64,000 nt of DNA from the NCBI RefSeq assembly GCF_019795295.1, contig NZ_JAIMCG010000005.1, positions 186,001-250,000 of the forward strand, in the 5' to 3' direction. Each line of letters begins with the position of its first letter. Position 1 is the stretch's first letter. This stretch comes from Cupriavidus sp. AU9028 (lineage in GTDB: Bacteria > Pseudomonadota > Gammaproteobacteria > Burkholderiales > Burkholderiaceae). Shown in pieces: positions 1 through 8,818 of the stretch. The translations under genes and the position numbers were made by a program. The notes under the pieces were generated by a model. It had not been told where the DNA came from, did not search any database, and saw only the letters and a list, made by a program, of their open reading frames with translations.

Positions 1-530
1 CACGCCTGGCCCACGAAAAGCTGGTGACGCTGATACCGAACCGGGGTGCCTTTGTTGCCAGTCCCACGGTGGACGAGGCTCGGCAGGTGTTCCAGGCACG
101 CCGGTTCGTCGAGCCGCAGCTGGTGGCGATTCTTGCCGAGACCATCACGCCGGCTCGCGTGCGTGCCCTGCAGCGGCATGCGCAGGAAGAAGACCGCGCC
201 CGCTCGCGCGGCGACCGCGCGGCGGTGATCCGGCTGTCCGGCGAGTTTCATATCCTGCTGGCCGAGATGGCCGGCAACGCGATCCTGGAAAAGCTGGTGC
301 GCGAGATGGTGTCGCTGACTTGCCTGATCATCACGCTGTATGACCGTCCCGGTACGCCCGCCTGCCCCGAGCACGAGCATCGGGACCTGATCGCCGCCAT
401 CGCGCAGCGCGACGCCGCCCAGGCCAGCGAGCGCATGGCGGTGCATCTGCGGCATATCGAGGACTCGCTGGACCTGACGGTGCGCGGCGACAGCGTGCCG
501 GACTTTCACAGCATCTTCGGCCGCAGCTAA
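1..530 (+). CDS. GntR/FadR-family (FCD) transcriptional regulator, 5' end outside window
   Basis: Only the C-terminal part is present. The frame is open from the first bases, and the first residues (RLAHEKLVTLIPNRG) match the end of a GntR winged helix-turn-helix, where the wing precedes the effector domain. The rest is an all-helical FCD domain with the usual histidines for metal or acid binding (HEHRD and the later VHLRHIEDS stretch). FCD regulators sense organic acids and usually repress an adjacent catabolic operon. The next gene downstream is a Bug receptor in the same orientation, so control of the sugar-acid locus is likely. The GTG at 24 is internal, not the start. Confidence 0.85.
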   Translation, partial: RLAHEKLVTLIPNRGAFVASPTVDEARQVFQARRFVEPQLVAILAETITPARVRALQRHAQEEDRARSRGDRAAVIRLSGEFHILLAEMAGNAILEKLVREMVSLTCLIITLYDRPGTPACPEHEHRDLIAAIAQRDAAQASERMAVHLRHIEDSLDLTVRGDSVPDFHSIFGRS

Positions 531-559
531 GAGACCCTGCAGGGAGCAAACGCCCGATG

Positions 560-680
560 CCCTCTCCCCGGCCCTCTCCCGCAAACGGGAGAGGGGGAAA
601 ACCGAGGGCCCTCGCACGACGCTATCGGTTCGCTCCCCTCTCCCGCCCCGGCGGGAGAGGGGTCGGGGGAGAGGGTAGCG
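560..680. repeat. Dispersed CCCTCTCCC/GGGAGAGGG palindromic repeat, copy A
   Basis: Two adjacent hairpins of the form CCCTCTCCCG..CGGGAGAGGG, separated by a GAAAACCG-type spacer. The same design recurs at 8629-8741, 55811-55930 and 63569-63617, with a decayed copy at 54781-54893. All copies are intergenic, which fits a REP-like mobile or structural repeat. The remaining 680-924 stretch holds the putative promoter region of the next gene, and I see no further gene in it. Confidence 0.8.
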
Positions 681-924
681 GGGCGTCGATGTACCGCCGC
701 GGCCTGAGCACCGCGGCGCTAGTGCGGGCGGCAGCCCCCCGGCAAGACTGACACGGCCCGGCGCCACGGGCCTGCCGTGGCGAGCGCCCAGACAACAAAA
801 TCTCTTTGGTTTATCGATCCGGGAAGCGCATTTTTCTTTGGGCTGCGTCTCGCCACAATGGCGTGGCGTGGCCCGACCGCACACGGGAGGGCCGCGCTAC
901 CCATAACGATAGCGAGGAGACGAC

Positions 925-2019
925 ATGACGCACCCCACCGTCAGTGCCGGCGCAGTCCGGTCCCCTGTGTCGGATGAGATCGACGATGCCCTGCCGAAGG
1001 GCCAGGGCGCCGGACCGCGCTTCAGCCGTCTGCGCCGCCGCACGAGCGGCACGCTTGCGCTGCTGGCGTTGACATCGCTGGCCGTGACCATGCCGGCCCC
1101 GGCCTGGGCCGCGTATCCCGACAAGCCCCTGAAGCTGGTGATTCCCTATCCCCCCGGTGGCGCGACCGACGTGATCGGCCGCATCGTCGCCGCGCGCCTG
1201 GGCGATGCGCTGGGGCAGCAGGTGGTGGTGGAGAACCGCGGCGGTGCCGGCGGCAATATCGGCGCCGAGGCGGTGGCGCGCGCGGAGCCGGATGGTTATA
1301 CGCTGCTGATGGGGGCGCTGACCTCGCACTCGACGATGGCCACGCTGGAAAAGGGCCGCCTGCGTTACGATCTGCTGAAGGACTTCACGCCGGTGATGGT
1401 GGTCGGCTCGGTGCCGCTGGTGGTGGTCGTCAATCCGAAGCTGCCGGTGCAGACGCTGCCGGAGCTGGTGCAGTATGGCAAGTCCAATCCGGGCAAGCTG
1501 AACTACGCCTCGTCCGGGCCGGGCGCCCCGCAGCGCATGGCCGCGGAAATCCTGCGCAAGGAAGGCGGCATCGACATGGTCCACGTTCCCTACAAGGGCA
1601 GCGGCCCGGCGATGACCGATCTGGTCGGGGGGCAGGTCAACATGATGGTCGAGACGGTGCCGGCGGCACAGCCCTTCATCAAGTCCGGGCAACTTCGTCC
1701 ACTGGCGGTCACCACGCCCAAGCGGATTTCGATGCTGCCCGACGTGCCCGCTGCCGCGGAGCTCGGCATGGGCGTGCTCGATGTGGCCTCCACCTTCGGG
1801 GTACTCGCGCCGGCCGGCACGCCAGCCGACGTGGTGCAGAAGCTGAACCGCGCGCTTGCGCAGATCCTGAAGATGCCGGACGTCAAGACGCAGTTCCTCG
1901 GCCAGGGCGTGTACGCGGCGGAACCCACGGATCCCGCGCAGGCGGGCGAGCGACTGCGCGCGGAAGTGAACCGGTGGGCCAAGGTGATCGACGACGCCGG
2001 CATCAAGGCCGGGGACTGA
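925..2019 (+). CDS. Bug/TctC-family tripartite tricarboxylate transporter substrate receptor
   Basis: Periplasmic organic-acid-binding protein. The mature part opens with AYPDKPLKLVIPYPPGGATD, the standard Bug family beginning, followed by the conserved VVVENRGGAGG loop and the VPYKGSGPAMTDL motif. The signal peptide is unusual: about 36 polar residues precede the Arg-rich and hydrophobic stretch (residues 37-62, cleavage near AWA/AY). A perfect GAGGAG Shine-Dalgarno 7 bases before the ATG at 925 supports this long form. It lies 41 bases before a sugar-acid dehydratase, so it probably captures that pathway's substrate. No TctA/TctB genes lie beside it. Confidence 0.93.
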   Translation: MTHPTVSAGAVRSPVSDEIDDALPKGQGAGPRFSRLRRRTSGTLALLALTSLAVTMPAPAWAAYPDKPLKLVIPYPPGGATDVIGRIVAARLGDALGQQVVVENRGGAGGNIGAEAVARAEPDGYTLLMGALTSHSTMATLEKGRLRYDLLKDFTPVMVVGSVPLVVVVNPKLPVQTLPELVQYGKSNPGKLNYASSGPGAPQRMAAEILRKEGGIDMVHVPYKGSGPAMTDLVGGQVNMMVETVPAAQPFIKSGQLRPLAVTTPKRISMLPDVPAAAELGMGVLDVASTFGVLAPAGTPADVVQKLNRALAQILKMPDVKTQFLGQGVYAAEPTDPAQAGERLRAEVNRWAKVIDDAGIKAGD

Positions 2020-2060
2020 ACACCGGCCCGCAAACAAATCCATCTGCAAACCAATCAGCG

Positions 2061-3908
2061 ATGACGATGACGAAGAAAGCGGACGCACCCGAGGGTGGGG
2101 GCAATCAGGCCGGCAAGCCGGCGAACAAGCCGGCGAACAAGCCGGCGAACACCCCGGCGGCCGACGATGCGGGGCGCAACCAGTCGCCGGGCAGCACCGG
2201 ACTGCGCAAGGGACTGACCAGCTATGGCGACCAGGGCTTCTCGCTGTTCCTGCGCAAGGCCTTCATCAAGGGGGCGGGCTATACCGACGGCGCGCTGGAT
2301 CGGCCGGTGATCGGCATCGCCAACACGGGCAGCGCCTACAACCCGTGCCACGGCAATATGCCGCAGCTGATCGAGGCGGTGAAGCGGGGCATCATGCTGG
2401 CCGGCGGCCTGCCGATGGATTTCCCCACCATCTCCATCCACGAGAGCTTCGCCGCGCCGACCAGCATGTATCTGCGCAACCTGATGTCGATGGACACCGA
2501 GGAGATGATCCGCGCGCAGCCGATGGACGCGGTGGTGCTGATCGGCGGCTGCGACAAGACGGTGCCGGCGCAGCTGATGGGCGCGTCGTCGGCCGGCATC
2601 CCGACCATCCAGCTGGTCACCGGTGCGATGCTGACCGGTTCGCACCGCGGCGAGCGGGTCGGCGCCTGTACCGATTGCCGCCGCTACTGGGCGCGCTTTC
2701 GCGCGGGAGAGATCGATGCCGAGGAAACCTCGCACGTCAACGATCAACTGGTTTCCAGCGTCGGCACCTGCTCGGTGATGGGTACCGCCAGTACCATGGC
2801 ATGCCTGTCCGAGGCGCTGGGCATCGCGCTGCCCGGCAGCGCGTCGCCGCCGGCGGTGACCGCCGACCGCATCCGGATCGCCGAGCAGACCGGCACGCGC
2901 GCGGTGGCGATGGCGCGTGAGGGACTGACCATCGACCGCGTGCTGACACCGGCCGCGTTCGAGAACGCGATGCGGGTGTTGCTGGCAATCGGCGGCTCGA
3001 CCAATGGACTGGTGCATCTGGCGGCGATCGCAGGGCGGCTTGGCCACGATATCGATCTGCAGCTGCTGGACAGGATGGGCCGGGAAACGCCGGTGCTGCT
3101 CGACCTGAAGCCTTCGGGGCAGCACTACATGGAGGACTTCCATCGCGCCGGCGGCATGGCCACGCTGCTGCGCGAACTGAAGCCGCTGCTGCGGCTCGAT
3201 GCCTTGACCGTCACCGGCAGGACCCTGGGCGAGGAAATCGAACGCGCCGGCCCCGGGTTTGCCCAGGATGTCGTGCGCAGCGTCGACAATCCGATCTATC
3301 CGCAGGGCGGCATGGCGGTCCTGAAGGGCAACCTCGCCCCCGGCGGCGCGATCATCAAGCAGTCCGCTGCCGATGCCGGCCTGATGGAGCACGAGGGTCG
3401 GGCCGTGGTGTTCGAGAATGCCGCGGACCTGATCGAGCGGATCGACCGCGACGATCTCGACGTGCATGCCGACGACGTGCTGGTGCTGCGCAGTATCGGC
3501 CCGAAGGGTGCGCCCGGCATGCCCGAGGCCGGCTATATCCCGATCCCCCGCAAGCTGGCGCGCCAGGGCGTCAAGGACATGGTGCGCATCTCCGACGGAC
3601 GCATGAGCGGCACGGCCTTCGGCACCGTGGTGCTGCACGTCACGCCCGAGTCGGCGATCGGCGGGCCGCTGGCGTGCGTGCGCACCGGCGACCGGATCCG
3701 GCTCAGCGTGCAGCGCCGCGAGCTGTCATTGCTGATTTCGGACGACGAACTGCAGCAACGCCTGGCGGCGCTGCCCCAGACCACGCCGAGTGCCGGGCGC
3801 GGCTACCTCAAGCTGTTCCTGCAAAGCGTGACGCAGGCAGACAAGGGGGTGGATTTTGATTTTCTGCGGGCGGAGGGGGCGGACCAGCCCGGCGGCGGGG
3901 AGCGGTAA
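2061..3908 (+). CDS. IlvD/Edd-family dehydratase (sugar-acid type)
   Basis: 615 residues. Fe-S dehydratase of the dihydroxy-acid/phosphogluconate/arabinonate dehydratase family, removing water from an aldonic-type acid to give a 2-keto-3-deoxy acid. The three cluster-ligand cysteines are visible: Cys96 (AYNPCHGN), Cys164 (GGCDKTVP) and Cys237 (GTCSVMGTAS). Company of a DapA-like aldolase and a UxaA-type enzyme points to sugar acids rather than valine/isoleucine synthesis. The ATG at 2061 is chosen because the upstream frame overlaps the Bug gene's end. The first about 45 residues are a low-complexity extension with PANK repeats that the family lacks. Exact substrate unknown. Confidence 0.9.
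   Translation: MTMTKKADAPEGGGNQAGKPANKPANKPANTPAADDAGRNQSPGSTGLRKGLTSYGDQGFSLFLRKAFIKGAGYTDGALDRPVIGIANTGSAYNPCHGNMPQLIEAVKRGIMLAGGLPMDFPTISIHESFAAPTSMYLRNLMSMDTEEMIRAQPMDAVVLIGGCDKTVPAQLMGASSAGIPTIQLVTGAMLTGSHRGERVGACTDCRRYWARFRAGEIDAEETSHVNDQLVSSVGTCSVMGTASTMACLSEALGIALPGSASPPAVTADRIRIAEQTGTRAVAMAREGLTIDRVLTPAAFENAMRVLLAIGGSTNGLVHLAAIAGRLGHDIDLQLLDRMGRETPVLLDLKPSGQHYMEDFHRAGGMATLLRELKPLLRLDALTVTGRTLGEEIERAGPGFAQDVVRSVDNPIYPQGGMAVLKGNLAPGGAIIKQSAADAGLMEHEGRAVVFENAADLIERIDRDDLDVHADDVLVLRSIGPKGAPGMPEAGYIPIPRKLARQGVKDMVRISDGRMSGTAFGTVVLHVTPESAIGGPLACVRTGDRIRLSVQRRELSLLISDDELQQRLAALPQTTPSAGRGYLKLFLQSVTQADKGVDFDFLRAEGADQPGGGER
2115..2150 (+). repeat. 12-bp perfect tandem repeat (3 units) inside the dehydratase N-terminus
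   Basis: AAGCCGGCGAAC occurs three times head to tail, encoding KPAN KPAN KPAN. It preserves the frame whatever the unit number, so the extension could change length by slippage. Confidence 0.95.
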
Positions 3909-3955
3909 GCGGGAAGGCGGGCGAGGTGACGAAACGCCTCGCCCCAGCGCAACAT

Positions 3956-4840
3956 TCATTCGGTCCGATTCCGCCCGAGCACCCGCTCCGCCTGCTCAAG
4001 AAACAACCGCGACAGCCCCGCATGCGGCGCATGCGGTGACCACAGGAAGCCCACGCGCCGCACCGGCGCCGGCGTCGGCAGGGGCAGCCGTGCGACCTGC
4101 AGGCCCGGCGCCTCCAGCATGATCCAGTCGGGCACCAGCGACACGCCGATGCCCTGATGCACCATCGCCGCGATGGCGTTCAGGGCGTCCATCTCCAGCC
4201 GTTCCTGCGGCACGATGCCGTGTTCCTGCAGATAGCGGTCGGCCAGCATGCCGCCCCACATGCCGCGGTCGTAGCGGATGAAGGGCTCGTTCGCCAGCAG
4301 CTCGTGCGGGTGGCGATGGGCGAGCGCTGGCGGGGCCAGCACGACGAAGGGCTCCTCCACCAGCACACGCCAGTCGAACGCCTTGGGAATGGCGAACTGC
4401 GGCTCGACGATGATGCCGGCGTCCAGTTCCCCGGCGACGACGCGCCGATACAGGTAACCAGACGAGCCCGGCTCGACGAAGATCTTCAATTGCGGATGGG
4501 CGGCATACAGTTCGCGCATCACCGGCGGCAACAGCCCCGTCAGCGCCGAGGTCGACACCCCCAGGCGCAGTTCTCCCAGCAGGCTGTCGTCATTGGCCGC
4601 GGCGCGCAGGTCGCGCACATCGCGCACCACGCCGCGCGCCTTCCCCAGGATCTTCAGCCCCGCCTGGGTCGGCAGCACGGTCCGTCCGGCCCGGCGCACC
4701 AGCGCGGTGTCCAGCGCTTCCTCCAGCGCCTTGACGCGCGCGGCGATGGCGGCGGGAGTCAGACCCAGCCGCCGGGCGGCCTCGGCGAACGAGCCGTGCT
4801 CGACCACCGCGACAAAGCTCTGCAGATAGCGCACGTCCAT
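3956..4840 (-). CDS. LysR-family transcriptional regulator
   Basis: 294 residues. N-terminal winged HTH (MDVRYLQSFVAVVEHGSFAEAARRL at the start, typical LysR), then a linker helix and a two-lobed effector domain (LRLGVSTSALTGLLPPVMRELY). It is divergent from the DapA-like gene with 104 bases between them, the usual arrangement for a LysR regulator controlling its neighbour. The shared region carries ATTCT-N10-AGAAT. It splits the catabolic locus into two plus-strand segments. The effector is probably a pathway intermediate (inference). Confidence 0.92.
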   Translation of the reverse strand: MDVRYLQSFVAVVEHGSFAEAARRLGLTPAAIAARVKALEEALDTALVRRAGRTVLPTQAGLKILGKARGVVRDVRDLRAAANDDSLLGELRLGVSTSALTGLLPPVMRELYAAHPQLKIFVEPGSSGYLYRRVVAGELDAGIIVEPQFAIPKAFDWRVLVEEPFVVLAPPALAHRHPHELLANEPFIRYDRGMWGGMLADRYLQEHGIVPQERLEMDALNAIAAMVHQGIGVSLVPDWIMLEAPGLQVARLPLPTPAPVRRVGFLWSPHAPHAGLSRLFLEQAERVLGRNRTE

Positions 4841-4891
4841 GGGAACACAAAGTCCTTATCGTTTGAATATGCCAATCAATACTGTTTTTGC

Positions 4892-4911
4892 ATTCTGGCC
4901 CAACCTAGAAT
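4892..4911. promoter_or_regulatory. Candidate LysR-type operator
   Basis: ATTCT, ten bases, AGAAT: an interrupted dyad containing the T-N11-A core of LysR sites, located between the divergent LysR gene (start 4840) and the DapA-like gene (start 4945). A second imperfect dyad (GAATATGC at 4865, GCATTC at 4890) lies next to it. Confidence 0.45.
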
Positions 4912-4944
4912 CGGCCTCAATTCGCATAAACGAGGAGACAAACC

Positions 4945-5874
4945 ATGGCCGAAACCCGCCAGCTCACGGTCTATTCACCGGTGCTGACACCGTTCGATCG
5001 GCGCTATGCCCCGGCAACCGACCGCTTCGTGCGGCACTGCCGCTGGCTGGCGGACCAGGGAGTGGGGCTCGCCGTGTTCGGCACCAACTCCGAGGCCAAC
5101 TCGATGTCGGTGGCGGAGAAGCAGGGCTTGCTGGACGCGCTGCTCGAGGCCGGCGTCTCGCCGTCGATGCTGATGCCGGGCACCGGCGCCTGCGCGCTGC
5201 CCGACGCGGTCGCACTGACGCGGCATGCGGTACGCGCGGGTTGCCAGAACGTGCTGATGCTGCCGCCGTTCTACTACAAGGGCGTCAGCGACGAAGGGCT
5301 GTTCCGCGCGTTTGCCGAGGTGATCGAACAGGTCGGTGACGGCGCGCTGCGCGTCTACCTCTATCACATCCCGCCGGTGAGCCAGGTGCCGCTCAGCCTT
5401 GCGCTGATCGAGCGGCTGCTCGATGCATTCCCGGGCGTGGTCGCCGGTGTCAAGGACAGCTCGGGAGACTGGAGCAATACGAGCGCGATGATCGAGCGCT
5501 TCGGGCCGCGCGGTTTTCGCGTGATGGCCGGAACGGAAACGCTGCTGCTCGATACGCTGCGCGCCAACGGGGCCGGCTGCATTACCGCCACCGCCAACGT
5601 CAATCCGGGGCCGATCGTCGCGCTCGCGCAGAACTGGCGCAGCGAGGATGCGGATGCGCAGCAAGCCGCGCTGAACCGCACGCGCGCCGCGTTCCAGCAG
5701 TATCCGATGATCGCCGCGATGAAGGAGGCCATCGCCGAGCATAGCGGCGACGATGCCTGGCGCACGGTGCGCCCACCGCTGACCGAACTGGACCCGGCGC
5801 AGCGCAAGGGCCTGCACGATGCGCTGGCGGCGCTGGACTTCCGCATGCCGGGCGCGCAGCAGCTGCGCGGATAG
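4945..5874 (+). CDS. Dihydrodipicolinate synthase/N-acetylneuraminate lyase family protein
   Basis: 309 residues, class I aldolase TIM barrel. The Schiff-base lysine is Lys170 in VAGVKDSSGDW, the catalytic tyrosine lies in LYHIPP (about residue 140), and GTNSE at 46-50 replaces the usual GTTGE substrate loop. GAGGAGA lies 7 bases before the ATG. Enzymes of this family near IlvD/Edd and UxaA proteins cleave or dehydrate 2-keto-3-deoxy sugar acids, so a catabolic role fits better than lysine synthesis. First gene of the segment controlled by the divergent LysR. Confidence 0.88.
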   Translation: MAETRQLTVYSPVLTPFDRRYAPATDRFVRHCRWLADQGVGLAVFGTNSEANSMSVAEKQGLLDALLEAGVSPSMLMPGTGACALPDAVALTRHAVRAGCQNVLMLPPFYYKGVSDEGLFRAFAEVIEQVGDGALRVYLYHIPPVSQVPLSLALIERLLDAFPGVVAGVKDSSGDWSNTSAMIERFGPRGFRVMAGTETLLLDTLRANGAGCITATANVNPGPIVALAQNWRSEDADAQQAALNRTRAAFQQYPMIAAMKEAIAEHSGDDAWRTVRPPLTELDPAQRKGLHDALAALDFRMPGAQQLRG

Positions 5875-5984
5875 CGCCTCGCTCGGCGTCGTGCCGGCCG
5901 TTGCAGCGCGTTGGGTCGTCAGGCAGTGCCGCCGGGCCCAGGCCCGCGCAAACCACACAAATACAACCGTAGAGGAGACTCCCC

Positions 5985-6992
5985 ATGACATCGCATCGCA
6001 CCCATTCCCGCGTGCGCCGTACCCTGCTGCGCGGCGGCATGCTGGCAGTCGCCGCCCTTGCCGCGACCGGCGCACTGCCGCCGGCGCACGCCGACAACTA
6101 TCCGAGCAAGCCGATCCGCATCGTGGTGGGCTTTGCACCCGGCGGAGGCGCGGACATCGTCGCGCGGCAGATCGGCGCCCGCCTGCAGCAGCAGATGGGC
6201 CAGCCGGTGGTGGTGGAGAACCGCCCTGGCGCGACCGGCACCATCGCGGCGGCGAACGTCGCGCAGTCGCCCGGCGACGGCTATTCGATGATGCTCGCTT
6301 CGCAATCGACGATGGTGATCGCGCCAAGCATGTACGCCAAGCTGCCGTTCGATCCGCTCAAGGACTTTCTGCCGGTGACGCAGATGGTGTCGATGCCGCT
6401 GGTGATGGTGGTGCATCCGTCGGTGCCCGCCGCCACGGTGCAGGAGGTGGTCGCGCTGGCCAAGGGCGGCAAGATCGCCAGCTATGCGTCCTCGGGCGCG
6501 GGCGGTCCGCAGCATATCGCCGGCGAGGTGTTCAAGAGCATGAGCGAGGTCAAGCTGACCCACATTCCCTACAAGGGAGAGTCGGCGGCCCTGACCGACG
6601 TGATGTCCGGCACGGTGCCGCTGATGTTCGCCAACCTGCCGGTGGTCGCGCCGATGATCAAGTCGGGCAAGCTCAAGGCGATCGCGGTATCGAGCCTGGA
6701 GCGCGCGCCGGGCCTGCCGCAGCTTCCCACCGTTGCGGAGGCGGGCCTGAAGAACTTCGAGGTGTTGACCTGGTACGGGCTGTTCGCGCCGGCCAGCACG
6801 CCGCGCCCGGTCGCCAAGCGGATCAGCGACGAGGTGCAGCAGGCGCTCAAGACGCCCGACATGCAGGCAAAGTTCGCCGAGCAGGGACTGACCATCGTCG
6901 GCACCAATCCCGAGCAGTTCGGCAAGTTCATGACCGCCGAGGTGCCCAAGTGGGCCCAGGTGGTCAAGTCGGCGGGCATCCAGCCGGAGTGA
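5985..6992 (+). CDS. Bug/TctC-family tripartite tricarboxylate transporter substrate receptor
   Basis: 335 residues. Signal peptide with RRTLLRGG followed by a hydrophobic stretch, cleavage near AHA/DNYPSKP. Family motifs: IRIVVGFAPGGGADI, VVVENRPGATGT and IPYKGESAALTDV. GAGGAGA lies upstream of the ATG. It sits between the DapA-like and UxaA-type genes (gaps of 110 and 79 bases), so it is probably co-transcribed and delivers the substrate of this pathway. Second of three Bug receptors in the window. Again no membrane components lie beside it. Confidence 0.93.
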   Translation: MTSHRTHSRVRRTLLRGGMLAVAALAATGALPPAHADNYPSKPIRIVVGFAPGGGADIVARQIGARLQQQMGQPVVVENRPGATGTIAAANVAQSPGDGYSMMLASQSTMVIAPSMYAKLPFDPLKDFLPVTQMVSMPLVMVVHPSVPAATVQEVVALAKGGKIASYASSGAGGPQHIAGEVFKSMSEVKLTHIPYKGESAALTDVMSGTVPLMFANLPVVAPMIKSGKLKAIAVSSLERAPGLPQLPTVAEAGLKNFEVLTWYGLFAPASTPRPVAKRISDEVQQALKTPDMQAKFAEQGLTIVGTNPEQFGKFMTAEVPKWAQVVKSAGIQPE

Positions 6993-7071
6993 TCCGGCAC
7001 GCCGGGCCGGCAACGCCGGTCCGGGTTCCTCCCGTCATCCGCCCGTTTCAACCGTAATAGAAGACCCAAGC

Positions 7072-8619
7072 ATGATCTCTCGCCAAGAAAAACGTGTCAT
7101 CGGACCGTGCATCCGTCTGCATCCGGCCGACAACGTGCTCGTCGCGCGCATGGACGTGGGCATCGGCACCGCCATCCCCGGCGAGGACTGGACCACGCGC
7201 GGGCAGGTGCCCGCCGGCCACAAGATCGCCGCGCGCCTGATCCGCGCCGGGGAGCCGATCGTCAAGTACAACGTCTGCATCGGCTTCGCCGCGACCGATA
7301 TCGCGCCCGGCAGCTACGTGCATTCGCACAACGTGGACTTTCGCGAGTACGAGCGCGACTACGCCTATGGCCGCGACTACGTGCCCGTCGAGCCGGTGCC
7401 GGCCGGGCAGCAGGCCACCTTCGAAGGCATCGTTCGCCGCGACGGGCGCGTCGCCACGCGCAACTATCTGGGCATCCTGTCGACCGTGAACTGCTCCGCT
7501 ACGGTGGTGCGCAAGATCGCCGAGTACTTCACGCCGGAGCGGCTGGCGGCGTATCCGAATATCGACGGGGTGGTGGCCTTCAGCCATTCGCTGGGCTGCG
7601 GCATGGAGATGACCGGCGAGCCGATGGACCTGCTGCGCCGGACCATGGCCGGCTATGCGCGCCACGCCAACCTGGGCGGTGCGCTGATCGTGGGCCTTGG
7701 CTGCGAGCGCAACCAGTTGCCGGGGCTGCTGGATACGCAGCAGCTGGCGGACGGTCCGCTGCTCAAGACCTTCGTGATGCAGCAAAGCGGCGGCACCCGC
7801 CGCACCATCGAGGCAGGCATCGCGGCGGTCGAGGCGATGCTGCCCGAGGTGAATGCGGTGGAGCGCCGCACCGTGCCGGCCAGCCATCTGGTGGTGGGCC
7901 TGCAATGCGGCGGCTCGGACGGCTTCTCGTCGATCACGGCCAATCCGGCGCTGGGCGCGGCGGTGGATCTGCTGGTGCGCCACGGTGGCACGGCGATCCT
8001 GTCGGAAACGCCGGAAATCTACGGCGTCGAGCATACCCTGACCCGGCGCGCGGCCAGTCGCGCGGTGGGCGAGAAGCTGGCGGAGCGGGTGCGCTGGTGG
8101 AAGGAGGAATATTCGGTCGGCCGGGACGTGCAGATCAACGGACAGGTGAGCCCAGGCAACCAGATGGGGGGCCTGGCCAACATCTTCGAGAAGTCGCTGG
8201 GCAGCTCGATGAAGGGCGGTACCGGCCCGCTGATGGAGGTCTATCGCTACGCCGAGCCGGTCACGCAACGCGGGCTGGTGTTCATGGACACGCCGGGCTA
8301 CGACCCGGTGTCCGCCACGGGACAGATTGCGGGCGGCGCCAATCTGATCGCCTTCACCACCGGACGCGGCTCGATGTTCGGCGCCAAGCCGGTGCCGAGC
8401 CTGAAGCTGGCGACCAACTCGCCGATGTACCGCCGGCTGGAGGAGGATATGGACCTGAACTGTGGCGTGATCCTGGATGGCGAGAAGACCATTGAGGAAG
8501 TCGGCGAGGACATCTTCCGGCTGATGCTGCGCACCGCCTCGGGCCATCGCTCCAAGAGCGAGATGCTGGGGCTGGGCGACCACGAGTTCGTGCCCTGGCA
8601 TATCGGCATCATGAGCTGA
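7072..8619 (+). CDS. UxaA-family (altronate/galactarate-type) dehydratase
   Basis: 515 residues. The N-terminal SAF domain (about 1-95, including VLVARMDVGIGTAI and HSHNVDF) is followed by the UxaA catalytic region beginning at FEGIVRRDGRVATRNYLGIL. Conserved stretches include SLGCGMEM, GLGCERNQ and the GGSDGFSSITANPALG core. Family members dehydrate aldonates or aldarates such as altronate and galactarate with Fe2+. It closes the sugar-acid operon. One locus thus has two dehydratases of unrelated folds, suggesting either two substrates or two consecutive dehydrations. Confidence 0.9.
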   Translation: MISRQEKRVIGPCIRLHPADNVLVARMDVGIGTAIPGEDWTTRGQVPAGHKIAARLIRAGEPIVKYNVCIGFAATDIAPGSYVHSHNVDFREYERDYAYGRDYVPVEPVPAGQQATFEGIVRRDGRVATRNYLGILSTVNCSATVVRKIAEYFTPERLAAYPNIDGVVAFSHSLGCGMEMTGEPMDLLRRTMAGYARHANLGGALIVGLGCERNQLPGLLDTQQLADGPLLKTFVMQQSGGTRRTIEAGIAAVEAMLPEVNAVERRTVPASHLVVGLQCGGSDGFSSITANPALGAAVDLLVRHGGTAILSETPEIYGVEHTLTRRAASRAVGEKLAERVRWWKEEYSVGRDVQINGQVSPGNQMGGLANIFEKSLGSSMKGGTGPLMEVYRYAEPVTQRGLVFMDTPGYDPVSATGQIAGGANLIAFTTGRGSMFGAKPVPSLKLATNSPMYRRLEEDMDLNCGVILDGEKTIEEVGEDIFRLMLRTASGHRSKSEMLGLGDHEFVPWHIGIMS

Positions 8620-8628
8620 GGCCACCCG

Positions 8629-8741
8629 GTTTGCTCCCCTCGCCCGCCTGCGGGAGAGGGGGAAAACCGGCACGAAGCGAAACACGGCGGGTTTGCTCCC
8701 CTCGCCCGCTTGCGGGAGAGGGGCCGGGGGAGAGGGCAGCC
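8629..8741. repeat. Dispersed CCCTCTCCC-type palindromic repeat, copy B
   Basis: Two hairpins (CCCTCGCCCGC..GCGGGAGAGGG and CCCTCGCCCGC..GCGGGAGAGGG) around a GGGAAAACCGG spacer, lying just after the UxaA stop and before the repair operon. Same family as copy A. Its position could make it serve as a boundary or terminator, but no T-run follows. Confidence 0.8.
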
Positions 8742-8818
8742 CACCACCGACGCACCTCCGGACTTTGATGTCCGGATCCGGCCAATCCGCTTTCCCTGGG
8801 CGCGGTAGGATGCGAACC

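Noticed and set aside
2055-3638. 527-residue minus-strand ORF opposite the dehydratase
   Set aside because: His/Arg/Gln-rich antisense frame typical of GC-rich DNA; the plus-strand gene has clear family motifs.
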